NCBI GenBank assembly: GCA_016288755.1
Contig: JAEELE010000069.1
Span: 1-37,066 of the forward strand
Direction: 5' to 3'
DNA from: Oscillospiraceae bacterium
GTDB lineage: Bacteria > Bacillota > Clostridia > Oscillospirales > Ruminococcaceae
Length of the DNA: 37,066 bases
Shown: one piece after another, positions 1 through 7,694 of the stretch
Layout of the letters: every line of letters begins with the position of its first letter
How positions within the stretch are numbered: the first letter of the stretch is position 1
Position numbers and translations under genes: made by a program
Notes under the pieces: model-generated
The model's input: the letters and a program-made list of their open reading frames with translations, nothing else
Database searches by the model: none
Told to the model about the DNA's origin: nothing

Positions 1-2
1 AG

Positions 3-269
3 GGCGTCACGAGCGAGAATGTGCGCATCCTGCAGCAGTATCTGAGCTATATCGCACGCTTTGACCCGGCGGTGCAGGCAGTCTCGGACACCGGCTATTT
101 CGGACCGCTGACAAGGCAGTCGGTGCAGGGCTTCCAGCGGGAATACGGTCTGCCCGTGAACGGTCAGGTCGGTCCCGTGACATGGGACGCGGTCGCAGGG
201 GTCTATTCCGAGCTCCGCTGCGGTGCCGGCAAGCGCCCCTATCAGTCGCCCGGCTACACGATAAGATGA
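3..269 (+). CDS. Peptidoglycan-binding repeat protein, C-terminal part (5' end outside window)
   Basis: The reading frame is open from the window edge (codons from base 3 read GVTSENVRILQQYL) to a TGA at 267-269, so this is the tail of a longer gene. The GTG at 21 is unlikely to be the start because the repeat consensus (G-x-x-x-x-NVR-x-LQ-x-YL) already begins before it. The visible part is one PG_binding_1-type repeat ending in YGLPVNGQVGPVTWDAV, then a short tail (GYTIR). Such repeats bind cell-wall peptidoglycan and in clostridia often occur several per protein, including spore-wall proteins. The next gene carries paralogous repeats. The stop codon overlaps the first unit of a 7-bp repeat array. 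The full domain content cannot be judged from here. Confidence 0.8.
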   Translation, partial: GVTSENVRILQQYLSYIARFDPAVQAVSDTGYFGPLTRQSVQGFQREYGLPVNGQVGPVTWDAVAGVYSELRCGAGKRPYQSPGYTIR

Positions 270-412
270 GAAGTGAGAAATGAGAAATTAGAAATTAGAA
301 ATGCGCTCGAAGCCCTACAGGTAGGAGGTAGGAGGGAGCAGGTAGGAGGTGTTGTGCTGCCGTTATTCCCGCCGCTAAAAACAGAGTGACGGAACAACTT
401 CTCACTCCTCAT
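268..412. repeat. Heptad-repeat intergenic element, copy 1 (complete)
   Basis: In-phase 7-bp units GAGAAGT, GAGAAAT, GAGAAAT, TAGAAAT, TAGAAAT occupy 268-302. Units GTAGGAG, GTAGGAG, GGAGCAG, GTAGGAG follow at 321-348. The core GTGACGGAACAAC is at 386-398, followed by pyrimidine units TTCTCAC and TCCTCAT at 399-412. The first unit shares bases with the TGA stop of the upstream gene. The purine-left, core, pyrimidine-right order is shared with the other complete copies in this window. Confidence 0.85.
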
Positions 413-436
413 TACAACCCGCAATGGAGGTAATGT

Positions 437-949
437 ATGCTTTATACAGACAGTCAGCGCGCCGATCACATTGAAGAGATACTGGGGTATCTGTATCAGA
501 TCGCACTGAAGGACAGCCGCATCCCGATCGTGCTGCCGGGACGGGAATTCACCGACGAAGCAGGGCTGGCGGTGCGCGCCTTCCAGCAGGCATACGGTCT
601 GCCCGTGACCGGCGAGATCGACACCGATACATGGGACGCGATCGTCAGCGCCTATCACACACTGACCGACCCGCAGCTCCCGCTGGTGCTGTTTCCGGCG
701 CCGGGCTTTCTGCTCATGTCCGGCGATACCGGCGAGCTGGTGCATCTGACGCAGGTGCTGCTGAATCTGGCGGGGCGGCGGTTTGCAAATCTGCCGCAGA
801 TACCGGTCACCGGCAGCTATGATGAAGACACAGAGCAGGCAGTGCGCCGATTGCAGAGCATTTCGGGTCTGCCGCAGACAGGCAGGCTCGACCGCGACAC
901 ATGGAACCGTCTCGCCGCTCTGCTCAATCAGCTCACGCTCAGCGTTTAG
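437..949 (+). CDS. Small protein with two peptidoglycan-binding repeats
   Basis: A 170-residue protein with an ATG at 437 behind GGAGG with good spacing. It consists almost wholly of two PG_binding_1-like repeats, at roughly residues 10-74 (ending YGLPVTGEIDTDTWDAI) and 98-163 (ending SGLPQTGRLDRDTWNRL). No signal peptide, transmembrane segment or catalytic domain is visible, so it probably binds peptidoglycan without cutting it, or acts with a partner. The first repeat closely resembles that of the preceding gene, suggesting duplication of a repeat cassette. Proximity to ytvI, ylbJ, yqfC and yqfD suggests a spore-related role, which is inference. Its TAG stop lies inside the first unit of the next heptad array. 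Confidence 0.8.
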   Translation: MLYTDSQRADHIEEILGYLYQIALKDSRIPIVLPGREFTDEAGLAVRAFQQAYGLPVTGEIDTDTWDAIVSAYHTLTDPQLPLVLFPAPGFLLMSGDTGELVHLTQVLLNLAGRRFANLPQIPVTGSYDEDTEQAVRRLQSISGLPQTGRLDRDTWNRLAALLNQLTLSV

Positions 950-1079
950 AGGTTAGAGGTGAGAGGGAAGAGGTTAGAAGCGGAAGTTAGAAGCGAAACT
1001 TGGATGACGGAACAACGCCTCACTCCTCACTTCTAACTTGACCTCCGACCTCCTCCCCCCTCCCTCCTCATTTTTCATT
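946..1079. repeat. Heptad-repeat intergenic element, copy 2 (complete)
   Basis: Units TTAGAGG, TTAGAGG, TGAGAGG, GAAGAGG, TTAGAAG run from 946 to 980. After a 6-bp unit another TTAGAAG lies at 987-993. The core GATGACGGAACAAC is at 1003-1016. Pyrimidine units GCCTCAC, TCCTCAC, TTCTAAC, TTGACCT, CCGACCT, CCTCCCC, CCTCCCT, CCTCATT, TTTCATT then continue in phase to 1079. The first unit contains the TAG stop of the upstream gene. Left and right halves are imperfect reverse complements, so the transcript could fold into a long hairpin. Confidence 0.87.
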
Positions 1080-1100
1080 CCCCCGAAGGGTGGTGTAACA

Positions 1101-2207
1101 TTGCGCCGCACGATTCTGCACGACCGGCTGTTCCGGGTCACTGTGACCGCGGGGGGCGTGCTGCTGCTGCTGGCATTTGTCATTCTGCGCTATGAGGGCT
1201 TCTTCGCGATGCTCTCGCGGGTGCTGACCGCCTGCCGCCCGCTGCTGCTGGGAATCCTCTTTGCAGCAGTGCTCGACCCCGCCTATGAGCGCCTGCGCGG
1301 CGATCTGTCGCGCTTTCAGCTGCGTCACGGGCACGACCCGGAGGCAAAGTGGATCCGTGTCACGGCGGTCATCGGCGCGATTCTGCCGCCGCTGCTCGTG
1401 ACCGCGAGTGTGGTCTGTGTGCTGATCCCGCAGCTGCGCAATTCGGTCGAGCTGCTCTCCGGGAATTTCGACCGCTACAGCGGCGATCTGCTGCGAGCCG
1501 TGCAGAAATATCTGCCGACCGACCGCCTTGCCGATCTGCTGCGCGCGGTGCAGGAGCGGCTCCCCGCACTGCTGAAAAAGACCTATGACTATACCGCGGA
1601 GCTGCTGCACTGGCTGCTCGATATCGGCATCGGGGCTGTCTTCTCGCTCTATCTGCTCGCGGACAAGACCCGTCTGCGGGCGCAGCTTGCCTCGCTCTGC
1701 GGGCTCACCATGTCTCCGCAGACCATCCGGCGCTGGGCGAGGCGCGCCCGGCTCACCTGCGATACCTTTGCGCAGTTTCTCTCCTCGCAGCTCCGCGAAT
1801 CGCTGATTCTCGGGCTGCTGTGCTGGGCGGGCATGGTGCTGCTGCGCTTTCCGTATCCGGTGCTGATCTCGGTGCTCGTCGGCATCACGAACATCGTGCC
1901 CTATCTGGGTCCGCTGATCGGCACGGTGCCGGGCGCACTGCTGCTGCTGTTTGTCAAGCCCCCGGCGGTGCCGTGGTTTTTGCTCTATATCATCGTTCTG
2001 CAGCAGGTCGAGAGCAATTTCATCTACCCGCGCGTGGTCGGGCATTCGATCGGGCTGCCGCCTGCATGGGTGCTCGGCGCGATCGTGATCTGCGGCGGAC
2101 TGTTCGGCGGCATCGGGCTGCTGCTCGGCGTGCCGCTCGCCGCGGTCTGCTACGCCGTGCTCTTTCCCGACGATTCCGGCGATGACGCGGAAAAACCGCA
2201 GGGCTGA
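1101..2207 (+). CDS. AI-2E/YtvI-family integral membrane permease
   Basis: A 368-residue multi-spanning membrane protein of the AI-2E transporter (UPF0118, PerM/YtvI) family. TTG at 1101 is chosen because an AAGGGTGGTG Shine-Dalgarno lies just upstream; a longer frame from 1038 would run through the heptad repeat. A hydrophobic N-terminal pair is followed by a hydrophilic central stretch and then several C-terminal helices holding the family signature GITNIVPYLGPLIG. B. subtilis YtvI is a sporulation-associated member, and ylbJ, yqfC and yqfD follow, so the sporulation branch is likely. AI-2 export itself is not shown by the sequence. The coding region ends 37 bp before the chosen ylbJ start, probably in one operon. 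Confidence 0.85.
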   Translation: MRRTILHDRLFRVTVTAGGVLLLLAFVILRYEGFFAMLSRVLTACRPLLLGILFAAVLDPAYERLRGDLSRFQLRHGHDPEAKWIRVTAVIGAILPPLLVTASVVCVLIPQLRNSVELLSGNFDRYSGDLLRAVQKYLPTDRLADLLRAVQERLPALLKKTYDYTAELLHWLLDIGIGAVFSLYLLADKTRLRAQLASLCGLTMSPQTIRRWARRARLTCDTFAQFLSSQLRESLILGLLCWAGMVLLRFPYPVLISVLVGITNIVPYLGPLIGTVPGALLLLFVKPPAVPWFLLYIIVLQQVESNFIYPRVVGHSIGLPPAWVLGAIVICGGLFGGIGLLLGVPLAAVCYAVLFPDDSGDDAEKPQG

Positions 2208-2244
2208 CCTTCTGATTCTGAATACACCGCCCCGAGGTGATCTC

Positions 2245-3354
2245 ATGCGAAACCGTCTGCCGCAGGCGCTCGCGGCGATCGCGCTGCTCCTGCTGCTCCT
2301 TCTCACGGCACACCGCGCCGACGCAGCGGCAGCGGTCATTTCCGACCGGCTGCGGCTCTGCGCGGAAACGCTGATTCCGTCGCTCTTCGGCTGCACGCTT
2401 CTCGCCGACCTGCTGCGCGAGAGCGGCGCGGGACAGTGGCTCGGCGGACGGCTCGGGCTGCTCCGACGGGCACTGCGGCTCTCCTCCGCGCTGACCGGCA
2501 TTTTTCTGGTCAGTCAGCTCGCGGGATATCCCGTCGGGGCGATGCTGCTGCGGCAGGAATGCGAACGCGGCAGGCTCTCCGAATCCGACGCCGCTGTCTT
2601 CTCGTGTGCGGCATTCGGCGGCGGACCCGCGTTTCTCGTCGGGCTGTGCGGCGTGCAGCTTTTCGGGAGCGCTGCGGCAGGCTGGCTGCTGTGGGGCGCC
2701 TGCTTTGCCGCAAACTGTGCCGCCGCCCGGCTGCTCTCGCCGCGCAGTGTCCCGTTACATCCGCCTGCGCCCGTGCACTTCACCGTGACCATGATCCCGC
2801 AGGCAGTCTCCGGCACGGTCGCAGGAATGCTGCAAATATGCGGAACAGTCGTGCTCTTCGGGCTTGCCGCGTGGCTCTGCGAGCTGCTCGGCATTGCGGC
2901 GATTCTCGTGAAAATCGGCGCACTTGCGGGCATTTCCGCACAGACCGTCCGGGCGGCAGCCGCAGCCGTGCTCGACGTGACCCGGCTGACCGAGCTTCTG
3001 CACTGCGGCATCCGGTTTCAGGTGCTGCTCCCGCTGACGGCGGCGATGCTGTCCTTCGGCGGACTCTGCGTGCAGATGCAGTGTCTCGCACTCGGGGTGC
3101 GCGGGATGCGTCCGCTGCGGCTGCTGTGCACAAGGCTGCTGACCGCGCTGCTCGCGGCACTGCTGACCGCGCTCGCCGTGCCCCTTCTGCCGCTGCCCGA
3201 AGCCGCTCCGGCGATGGCACAGGGCGCAGAAATTTCGCAGACCGGCTCTCTGCTCCCGGGCATCCTGATTCTGCTGACGGGCTTCCCGGTCGCGCTGTAT
3301 CTGCGGGATGACACGCGGGAAGAAAGCCGCATGATCCGCCGGCGCAGCGCATAG
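2245..3354 (+). CDS. ylbJ: Sporulation integral membrane protein YlbJ-like
   Basis: A 369-residue, very hydrophobic protein starting at ATG 2245 behind GAGGTGAT; an in-frame upstream extension overlaps the previous gene and lacks a ribosome site. The pattern LIPSLFGCTLLADLL, then GYPVGAMLLRQECERG, then FGGGPAFLVGLCGVQLFGS matches YlbJ, a nucleoside-recognition (Gate-domain) membrane protein needed at a late stage of spore formation in Bacillus. Leu- and Ala-rich helices fill most of the rest and the tail is short and basic. It is followed after 24 bp by yqfC, supporting a spore role. Many annotations would say only nucleoside recognition domain protein; the transported or sensed ligand is unknown. 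Confidence 0.82.
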   Translation: MRNRLPQALAAIALLLLLLLTAHRADAAAAVISDRLRLCAETLIPSLFGCTLLADLLRESGAGQWLGGRLGLLRRALRLSSALTGIFLVSQLAGYPVGAMLLRQECERGRLSESDAAVFSCAAFGGGPAFLVGLCGVQLFGSAAAGWLLWGACFAANCAAARLLSPRSVPLHPPAPVHFTVTMIPQAVSGTVAGMLQICGTVVLFGLAAWLCELLGIAAILVKIGALAGISAQTVRAAAAAVLDVTRLTELLHCGIRFQVLLPLTAAMLSFGGLCVQMQCLALGVRGMRPLRLLCTRLLTALLAALLTALAVPLLPLPEAAPAMAQGAEISQTGSLLPGILILLTGFPVALYLRDDTREESRMIRRRSA

Positions 3355-3378
3355 ACTGGAACTACGGAGGGATGCAGA

Positions 3379-3606
3379 ATGAATCTGCCGTTTTCTGATG
3401 ACCGCATCGAGCTCTGCGGCAATACCGACGTCTTCTTCGACCGCTGCAGGCGGCTCCTTGAGTGCAGCGACATGCTCGTGCAGCTCGAGATCCGCGGGCA
3501 CAGTGTCGCGGTGTGGGGCAGGGGGCTCACCGCCTCCGACTACGCAGACGGCCGACTGCATGTGCAGGGTCAGATCGCTGCCGTCGAATTTGACGGCGGA
3601 CTGTGA
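3379..3606 (+). CDS. yqfC: Sporulation protein YqfC
   Basis: A 75-residue protein starting at ATG 3379 behind GGAGGG. It has the compact YqfC/YabP-type layout: an acidic-aromatic start, LVQLEIRGHSVAVWG in the middle, and a C-terminal GRLHVQGQIAAVEF. YqfC proteins are short, of unknown biochemical activity, expressed in the mother cell, and almost always encoded directly before yqfD, as here with a 10-bp gap. The pair points to the forespore-engulfment stage of sporulation. Size and context make this call strong although the sequence is short. Confidence 0.9.
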   Translation: MNLPFSDDRIELCGNTDVFFDRCRRLLECSDMLVQLEIRGHSVAVWGRGLTASDYADGRLHVQGQIAAVEFDGGL

Positions 3607-3616
3607 GGTGCCCGTT

Positions 3617-4774
3617 ATGCGCGCTGAGATCAGCTTTTCCGCCGAAGGCACGGCGCTCACCGCCTTCCGCGATGCGCTCCGGCAGGCAAATGTCCGCTGC
3701 CGGCATCAGGTCGTGAAAAACGGGGTCTTCTATGCCGCCGTGCCGCCGCAGCAGTTCTGCACGGTCCGCGCACTGGCTGAGCGGCACGGCATCGCGCTGA
3801 CCGTGCTGAAAAAACGCGGTCTGCGCTTTCATCTGCTGCCCTACCGGAAACGCTTCGGCATTCTGCCCGGGCTCCTGCTCGGCGCACTGCTGCTCTATTG
3901 GAGCAGCGCCTATGTCCGCAGCATCGAAATATACGGCAATGAGACCGTCTCGGACGCGGAGGTGCTCACGGCGCTGGAATCGCTCGGGATTTCCCGCGGC
4001 ACACCGATCCGCGAGATCGCCTTTACCGCATCGGAGCGCAGAATGCGTCTTGCGATCGGCGAGATCGACTGGATCGCGATGCGGCATGTCGGCGGGCGGC
4101 TGATCGTCGAAATGACCGAAAACCGCGCTGCCCCGGAGATGTACGACGACCATGTGCCGACCAATGTCACCGCGGCATACGACGCGCAGATCACGTCGGT
4201 CAGCGTGCTGGGCGGGCAGGCGGTCTGCAAACGCGGCGACGTCGTCCGGAAAGGCGACCTGCTGATCTCCGGGGCGGTCACCGACAGCCGCGGCACGCAG
4301 CGCTTTTATCACGGCGACGGCATTGTCACGGGCGTCTATCAGGCGGATTTTGAACAGGAGCAGCCCTTTGTCACGGAGCTTGCAGTCTCCGGCGAAGCGA
4401 AGACCGCGCAGCTGCTCGAGGTCTTCGGCAGACGCTTTTCGCTCTCCCCGGGCTTTTCGCCGCCCGCAGGCGATTTTGTATACACCGAGGAGTCCCACCC
4501 GCTGACGCTGCTGGGGCATACACTCCCCTTCACGCGCATCGCCTGTCAGTATACACAGAGACAGACCGCGCTCACGGTCTGGTCGGAGGAGGAGGCGGTC
4601 GGTCTGCTGCGGGAATCCGCCGCACGCTGGGAGCAGAATTTCCATTCCGGCGACCGGATTCTGGCGCGTTCAGAGTCAATTTCGCGCTCGGATTTGGGCA
4701 TATCGCTGAAATTCCACTATGTTTTTGAGGGGGTTATCGGGAAAACAAGTGAAATTTTTGTGAAATTATCCTAA
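3617..4774 (+). CDS. yqfD: Sporulation protein YqfD
   Basis: A 385-residue membrane protein starting at ATG 3617, 10 bp after yqfC, with GAGGTG upstream. Residues 1-78 are a soluble N-terminal domain, followed by one transmembrane helix at about 80-97 (GILPGLLLGALLLYW). A large extracytoplasmic domain begins with RSIEIYGNETVSDAEVLTAL, a POTRA/FtsQ-like start. Length and layout match YqfD, a stage IV sporulation protein of the mother-cell membrane. The gene ends 29 bp before a separate promoter for phoH, so the spore block and the phoH block are different transcription units. Confidence 0.9.
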   Translation: MRAEISFSAEGTALTAFRDALRQANVRCRHQVVKNGVFYAAVPPQQFCTVRALAERHGIALTVLKKRGLRFHLLPYRKRFGILPGLLLGALLLYWSSAYVRSIEIYGNETVSDAEVLTALESLGISRGTPIREIAFTASERRMRLAIGEIDWIAMRHVGGRLIVEMTENRAAPEMYDDHVPTNVTAAYDAQITSVSVLGGQAVCKRGDVVRKGDLLISGAVTDSRGTQRFYHGDGIVTGVYQADFEQEQPFVTELAVSGEAKTAQLLEVFGRRFSLSPGFSPPAGDFVYTEESHPLTLLGHTLPFTRIACQYTQRQTALTVWSEEEAVGLLRESAARWEQNFHSGDRILARSESISRSDLGISLKFHYVFEGVIGKTSEIFVKLS

Positions 4775-4799
4775 AACTATTCCATTTTGCTTTCCGATG

Positions 4800-4808
4800 T
4801 GGTATAAT
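4800..4808 (+). promoter_or_regulatory. Extended -10 promoter for the phoH operon, with structured leader
   Basis: TGGTATAAT at 4800-4808 is an extended -10 (TGn plus perfect TATAAT). The -35 region around 4780-4785 is poor, as expected for an extended -10 site. The leader to the phoH ATG is about 90 nt and contains an imperfect stem, GAGAGGTGCG (4823-4832) with CGCATGTCTC (4839-4848), around a 6-nt loop. Confidence 0.7.
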
Positions 4809-4906
4809 GGATATAGAATTCTGAGAGGTGCGTCTTCCCGCATGTCTCAAATCTGACAGATGCGGCTCATATCGGAATACAAAACTGTTTTAGGAGTAAC
4901 CCCAGC

Positions 4907-5917
4907 ATGGCAGAACGTCTTTGGAACCCCGCCGATCCCGACCTCATCCCGGTCGTTTTCGGCAGCTATGACTCAAACCTCAATCTGATCCAGAAGCGCT
5001 TTCATGTCGTGATCATCAACCGCGGCACGGCTGTGCGGATCACCGGTGCGGAGACGGATATCGACCGCGCGTCGCAGGCACTGGAACTGCTGATGCAGAA
5101 TGCCCGCCGCGGCGACGCGCTCTCAGAGCAGACCGTGCGCTATGTCGTCTCGATGGTCGCGGATGACGCGGCAGAGGAGATCCGCACGCTCTCGGCAGAT
5201 GCCGTCAGCCTCACCGTGACCGGCAAGCCGATCCGCCCGCGCACCGTCGGGCAGAAGCACTACCTCGACGCGATCGCCTCCAACACGATCGTGCTCGGCA
5301 TCGGTCCGGCGGGCACCGGCAAGACCTACCTCGCCGTCGCGATGGCAGTGCGCGCGCTCAGGAGCCACGACATCGACCGCATCATCCTGACAAGACCGGC
5401 GGTCGAGGCGGGCGAAAAGCTCGGCTTCCTCCCCGGCGACCTGCAGGACAAGGTCGACCCCTATCTGCGCCCGCTCTACGACGCGCTCTTTGAGATGCTC
5501 GGCTCGGAGGCGGTCGAGCGCGACCTCGAAAAGAACATCATCGAGATCGCCCCGCTCGCCTACATGCGCGGACGCACGCTCGACCGTGCGTTCATCATCC
5601 TCGACGAAGCGCAGAACACCACCTCCGAGCAGATCAAGATGTTCCTCACGCGCCTCGGAGAGGGCAGCAAAATGGTCATCACCGGCGACATCACGCAGAT
5701 CGACCTGCCGAACCCCGAGCGCTCGGGTCTGATCGAGGCAATGAAGGTCCTCAAGTCCGTCGACGATATCGTGATCCATCAGTTTTCGGAGAAGGATGTC
5801 GTGCGCCACAGGCTGGTGCAGGACATCATCACCGCATACGCAAGCTATGAGCAGAAGCATCTGCAATCTCACGAAAGGAAAAAGAATCGAAATGGCGAAG
5901 TTAAAGGTTTACATTAA
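4907..5917 (+). CDS. phoH: PhoH family ATPase/RNA-binding protein
   Basis: A 336-residue protein from ATG 4907 with TTTTAGGAG upstream. The N-terminal part (about 1-75) is the KH-like region found in PhoH/YbeZ proteins. The ATPase domain has a Walker A GPAGTGKT at 133-140 and a Walker B AFIILDEAQN near 228-237, followed by TSEQIKMFLTRLGEGSKMVI. PhoH-like proteins are cytoplasmic P-loop ATPases tied to RNA metabolism and work with YbeY, whose gene overlaps this one by 26 bp. The exact substrate is not established. It heads a run through ybeY, era, yqzL, recO and mutS2. Confidence 0.95.
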   Translation: MAERLWNPADPDLIPVVFGSYDSNLNLIQKRFHVVIINRGTAVRITGAETDIDRASQALELLMQNARRGDALSEQTVRYVVSMVADDAAEEIRTLSADAVSLTVTGKPIRPRTVGQKHYLDAIASNTIVLGIGPAGTGKTYLAVAMAVRALRSHDIDRIILTRPAVEAGEKLGFLPGDLQDKVDPYLRPLYDALFEMLGSEAVERDLEKNIIEIAPLAYMRGRTLDRAFIILDEAQNTTSEQIKMFLTRLGEGSKMVITGDITQIDLPNPERSGLIEAMKVLKSVDDIVIHQFSEKDVVRHRLVQDIITAYASYEQKHLQSHERKKNRNGEVKGLH

Positions 5918-6398
5918 GGACAGTCAGCATGAGGTGAAGATCCCGGTGGGCATCCGCCTGCTGATCCGCCGCTGCTGCCAGGCAGTGCTCACGACGGAGA
6001 ACTTCGGGCACGACACCGAGGTCAGCGTCTCCTTTGTCAACAATGAGGAGATCCGCAAGCTGAACAAGCAGTACCGCAACAAGGACGCGGAAACGGACGT
6101 GCTCTCCTTCCCGCTCTGCGAGGGCGACCATCTCGAGATCAACACCGACACGGGCTTTGTGCTCCTCGGTGATATTGTCATCTCAATGGAAATGGCGGTC
6201 AAGCAGGCGAAGATGTACGGGCATGTGCTCGAGCGCGAGGTCGCGTTCCTCACCGTGCACTCGATGCTCCATCTGCTGGGCTATGACCACGAGACCTCCT
6301 CGCTGGAGCAGCTGAAAATGCGCGAGAAGGAGGAGGCTGTGCTCGACAAGCTCGGCTTCTCCCGCGATATCAGCTTCATCACGCCCGACCAGCAGTAA
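5892..6398 (+). CDS. ybeY: Endoribonuclease YbeY (rRNA maturation factor)
   Basis: A 168-residue protein whose ATG at 5892 lies inside the end of phoH, with GAAAGGAAA ahead of it; a longer frame has no suitable ribosome site. The zinc motif HSMLHLLGYDH at residues 123-133 supplies three His (123, 127, 133), the defining YbeY site. The upstream NKQYRNKDAETDVLSFP is also characteristic. YbeY is a metal-dependent RNase involved in 16S rRNA 3'-end maturation and 70S quality control. The overlap with phoH and the 3-bp gap to era suggest translational coupling in a ribosome-assembly operon. Confidence 0.96.
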   Translation: MAKLKVYIKDSQHEVKIPVGIRLLIRRCCQAVLTTENFGHDTEVSVSFVNNEEIRKLNKQYRNKDAETDVLSFPLCEGDHLEINTDTGFVLLGDIVISMEMAVKQAKMYGHVLEREVAFLTVHSMLHLLGYDHETSSLEQLKMREKEEAVLDKLGFSRDISFITPDQQ

Positions 6399-6401
6399 GC
6401 C

Positions 6402-7304
6402 ATGCAGACGGATACGAAAATACTGTTCGCGGCGATCGCAGGACACACGAATGCCGGCAAATCCTCACTGCTCAACACGCTGATCGGCGAGCGCATCGCG
6501 TCGGTGAGCCCCAAGCCCCAGACCACGCGCACGCGCATCACCGGCATCCGCATCATCGGTCAGACGCAGCTTGTGTTTACCGATACGCCCGGTCTGCACA
6601 AATCGCGCACCAAGCTCGGCGACCGGATGCTCGAGGCGGCGAAGGAGGCAGTCTCCGATATCGACTGCGTGATCTTCATGCAGGACTGCACAAAGCCGTG
6701 GGGCGAGCAGGAGGCGGCGATGCTCGACAGCCTTGCAAAGCAGGGCACTGCCCTCATCATCGTGTTCAATAAGATCGACCTGCTCAAAGAGAAAACCGCG
6801 CTTGCCCCGATGCTCGTCGAGGCGGATGAACGCTGGCACCCGAAGGCGATCGTGCCGATGAGCGTGACAAAGGACGAGGGCATGTCCGACCTCACCGAGG
6901 AGCTGCTGGCGCTTGCCGTGCCCGGTCCGCACTATTTTCCTGAGGACATGCTGACCGATCAGCCCGAGCGCGTGCTTGCGGCAGAAATGGTCCGTGAGCA
7001 GCTGCTCTGGCTGCTCGACGACGAGGTGCCGCACGGCATTGCGGTCGTCACGGAGCAGTTCCGCGAGCGCGAGGACAAGGACATTCTCGACATTTCCGTC
7101 ACGATCTTCTGCGAGCGTGAATCGCACAAGCGCATCATCATCGGCAAGCACGGCGACATGATCAAGAAGGCTTCGACGAACGCGCGAAAGCGTCTCGAGG
7201 ATTTCTTCCGCATCAAGGTCAATTTGCAGACTTGGGTGAAGGTCAAGGAAAACTGGCGCAATTCCGACGCGATGCTCCGCAATTTCGGTCTCGAGGAGAC
7301 TTGA
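6402..7304 (+). CDS. era: GTPase Era
   Basis: A 300-residue GTPase from ATG 6402, three bases after ybeY. G1 is GHTNAGKS (residues 14-21), where most Era proteins have GRPNVGKS, so the P-loop surroundings are unusual but the GxxxxGKS frame is intact. G3 is DTPGLHK (from residue 61) and G4 is NKID (123-126). The C-terminal KH domain has IIIGKHGDMIKK and ends LQTWVKVKENWRN. Era binds the 3' end of 16S rRNA and acts in 30S assembly, fitting the neighbouring ybeY. The last bases, including the TGA, form one copy of a TTGA target duplication flanking a MITE-like element. Confidence 0.96.
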   Translation: MQTDTKILFAAIAGHTNAGKSSLLNTLIGERIASVSPKPQTTRTRITGIRIIGQTQLVFTDTPGLHKSRTKLGDRMLEAAKEAVSDIDCVIFMQDCTKPWGEQEAAMLDSLAKQGTALIIVFNKIDLLKEKTALAPMLVEADERWHPKAIVPMSVTKDEGMSDLTEELLALAVPGPHYFPEDMLTDQPERVLAAEMVREQLLWLLDDEVPHGIAVVTEQFREREDKDILDISVTIFCERESHKRIIIGKHGDMIKKASTNARKRLEDFFRIKVNLQTWVKVKENWRNSDAMLRNFGLEET

Positions 7305-7476
7305 GGAACCACTGATTAAATCCCGCCTGACGGCTTGGCACGCAATCTGCTTGCATATTTTCCGTCATCTTGCACGAAAACTCCTTGCTGGGCGCCAGCC
7401 CAGCGGCGTCGTTTTCATACAATCTGACGAAAAATCTGACTGCGCATCTTGCGCACCAGATTTAATCAGTGTTTCC
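7305..7476. mobile_element. MITE-like element inserted at the era stop codon
   Basis: The left end GGAACCACTGATTAAATC (7305-7322) and right end GATTTAATCAGTGTTTCC (7459-7476) are inverted repeats matching at 17 of 18 positions. The 172-bp element is flanked by TTGA direct repeats (7301-7304 and 7477-7480), the expected target duplication; the left one contains the era TGA. No open frame of useful length lies inside. An internal perfect hairpin, GCTGGGC (7387-7393) with GCCCAGC (7398-7404), sits near the centre. It is non-autonomous; the transposase family that would move it cannot be named from this window. Confidence 0.82.
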
Positions 7477-7575
7477 TTGACAGAGGGACACCGCACTTTG
7501 GAATACCATTTACAGAGATTTTCCATGTAAAACGGGCACGCCTTCGCACACCCTAATTGCAGAGGGAGTGATGGT

Positions 7576-7680
7576 ATGGAGGATACTGCCCGCGCAGCGT
7601 GGGAGACCTTCTGCAAAAGCGGCAAGATCGCGGACTATTTACAGTACCGCGCCGCGCTGCATGATCATGATAAATCATAG
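7576..7680 (+). CDS. yqzL: YqzL-like small protein
   Basis: A 34-residue protein, MEDTARAAWETFCKSGKI and onward, from ATG 7576 with GGGAG seven bases upstream, ending at TAG 7678-7680. The core pattern of aromatic residue, F, SG-x-I, then YL matches the YqzL family (W-x-x-F-x-x-TG-x-I-x-x-YL), very short Firmicutes proteins encoded between era and recO, exactly as here. Function is unknown. The MITE-like element separates it from era, so it may rely on read-through or on a promoter in 7477-7560 that I do not see clearly. The assignment rests on position, length and this short pattern. Confidence 0.78.
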   Translation: MEDTARAAWETFCKSGKIADYLQYRAALHDHDKS

Positions 7681-7694
7681 AAAGGCGGTGCGCG

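Noticed and set aside
21-269. A complete small gene starting at GTG 21
   Set aside because: The frame is open to the window edge and the domain consensus begins before base 21, so it is the end of a longer gene.
1038-1100. An upstream TTG start for the YtvI-like gene
   Set aside because: The added residues would be encoded by the heptad repeat (Pro- and Ser-rich), and a proper ribosome site precedes TTG 1101.
1068-2501. A 477-codon minus-strand frame opposite ytvI and ylbJ
   Set aside because: Its composition (Arg-, Gln- and Ala-rich, low hydrophobicity) fits a shadow frame, and both sense genes have family motifs and ribosome sites.
7305-7476. Intrinsic terminator or riboswitch after era
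   Set aside because: The long inverted ends with a flanking TTGA duplication fit transposition better, and no T run follows the internal stem. Termination as a side effect is still possible.
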